A stretch of 64,000 nt of DNA. Origin: Carposina sasakii. Lineage: Eukaryota > Arthropoda > Insecta > Lepidoptera > Carposinidae. The notes beneath the pieces were generated by a model. It saw only the letters and a list, made by a program, of their open reading frames with translations. It had not been told where the DNA came from and ran no database searches. The position numbers and the translations under genes are program-made. The DNA lies in the NCBI GenBank assembly GCA_014607495.2, contig CP053167.1, positions 7,316,001 to 7,380,000 of the forward strand, read 5' to 3'. Position 1 is the stretch's first letter; every line of letters starts with the position of its first letter. Shown piece after piece: positions 63,424-64,000 of this stretch.

Positions 63424-63863
63424 ATGATGATGTTAGTTCTATTTTCATCAAAATCTTCAATTTAACCAGATATCAATAGTAGACACAGAGGTAAACAGCA
63501 CAAAATATAACACAATTACAATCACGGAGTATCTAAGTCCGTCTCTGTACTATATTCTTCAATACCCACCTTAATACCAATCTTATTAACAGTACAGAGG
63601 TGAACTCAGGACCAAATGTTGCACTTATCCCCAGTCTGTCCCTGCACCGTATAGTCACTCCATTGTAGTCCCATAAACGCATGTCTATATCAAAGACCGT
63701 CAAAAATCTTCATTTGTGTATCAGTATAATTAATGTTATTAAATATTTAATATTATGTTAGTTTTTATCATCAAAATCTTCAATTTACCCAGACATTAAT
63801 AGTAAACTCAAATCAAAATTTAGCAATTAGAATCACGGGGTACCTAAGTCCGTCTCTGTACTA
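63424..63863 (+). repeat. Direct duplication N
   Basis: 63424-63555 and 63748-63863 share TTTTCATCAAAATCTTCAAT-like, AATCACGGAGTATCTAAGTC / AATCACGGGGTACCTAAGTC and CCGTCTCTGTACTATA. Between them lies 63556-63747 with related CTGTACTATATTCTTC words. The second copy is cut by TA1 copy 11. Confidence 0.8.
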
Positions 63864-64000
63864 TACAGGATGTTTTTTTGTGGCCACCTTTAACGAAGGG
63901 TACGTATTCTATACATGAAATAAAGTAAGTTTATGCCAAAAAAAATGCTGGGAAAAAAAATTTTTTTTTTTGAAAAAAAATTTTAAATTCCTTGATCGTG
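63864..64000 (+). mobile_element. TA1 MITE, copy 11, runs off the window
   Basis: TACAGGATGTTTTTTTGTGG, AAGGGTACGTATTCTATACA, GCCAAAAAAAATGCTGGG, then T/A runs and CCTTGATCGTG at the window edge. Confidence 0.92.

Overview
The window looks like AT-rich nuclear DNA of a moth or butterfly. The evidence is the repeat set: non-LTR retrotransposon tails ending in CAATAGGCTGATGATGATG, probable Helitron ends reading CCCGCGACTTCGTCCGCG next to CTAG, the AACCGACTTC-ended long repeat, and tRNA-derived SINE heads. Family names used below are my own labels unless stated. No bacterial operon, CRISPR, rRNA or viral genome is visible, and no host protein-coding gene can be supported with confidence.

Layout. 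1-8.8 kb is mostly unique, with two candidate promoter or first-exon zones (5980-6121 plus; 7812-8200 minus) and a possible THAP zinc-finger first exon at 8686. 8.8-9.74 kb is a 97% identical 450-bp tandem duplication. 9.7-24 kb holds foldback elements, two hAT-like elements with exact 8-bp target duplications, a long E-family repeat split by a LINE insertion, and an inverted pair of TA1 MITEs. 24-43 kb carries two small perfect-to-near-perfect hairpins, an RTE-type LINE remnant, a hAT element nested in a probable Helitron, tRNA-like composite elements, and a 9 x 56-bp minisatellite. 43-64 kb has TA3 MITEs, further RTE remnants, a SINE whose tail matches a LINE in the same window, a second uninterrupted E copy, more tRNA-like composites, and TA1 copies up to the window edge.

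Main families. TA1 (about 370-390 bp, TACAGGRTG ends, 11 copies or parts), TA2 (foldback TACAGGGTGTAAC, 6 copies or remnants) and TA3 (TACAGGGTGTAAAAA, 2 copies) all sit at TATA-like targets; TA1 and TA3 share an internal core. Family R (about 255 bp) has a fixed 5' end, an RTE-like 3' end and in one copy an exact 13-bp target duplication. Family D (about 230 bp) is the commonest old background repeat and is the host of several later insertions. E, LINE-Z (LINE with a C-terminal C2H2 finger), RTE pieces, and hAT-type elements complete the set.

The nested insertions give relative ages: hAT into Helitron (32.5 kb), hAT into D (49.0 kb), SINE into D (18.7 kb), LINE-Z into E (14.4 kb) and a short MITE into a Helitron-like repeat (47.8 kb). 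All annotations come from reading the sequence alone; no database search was run.
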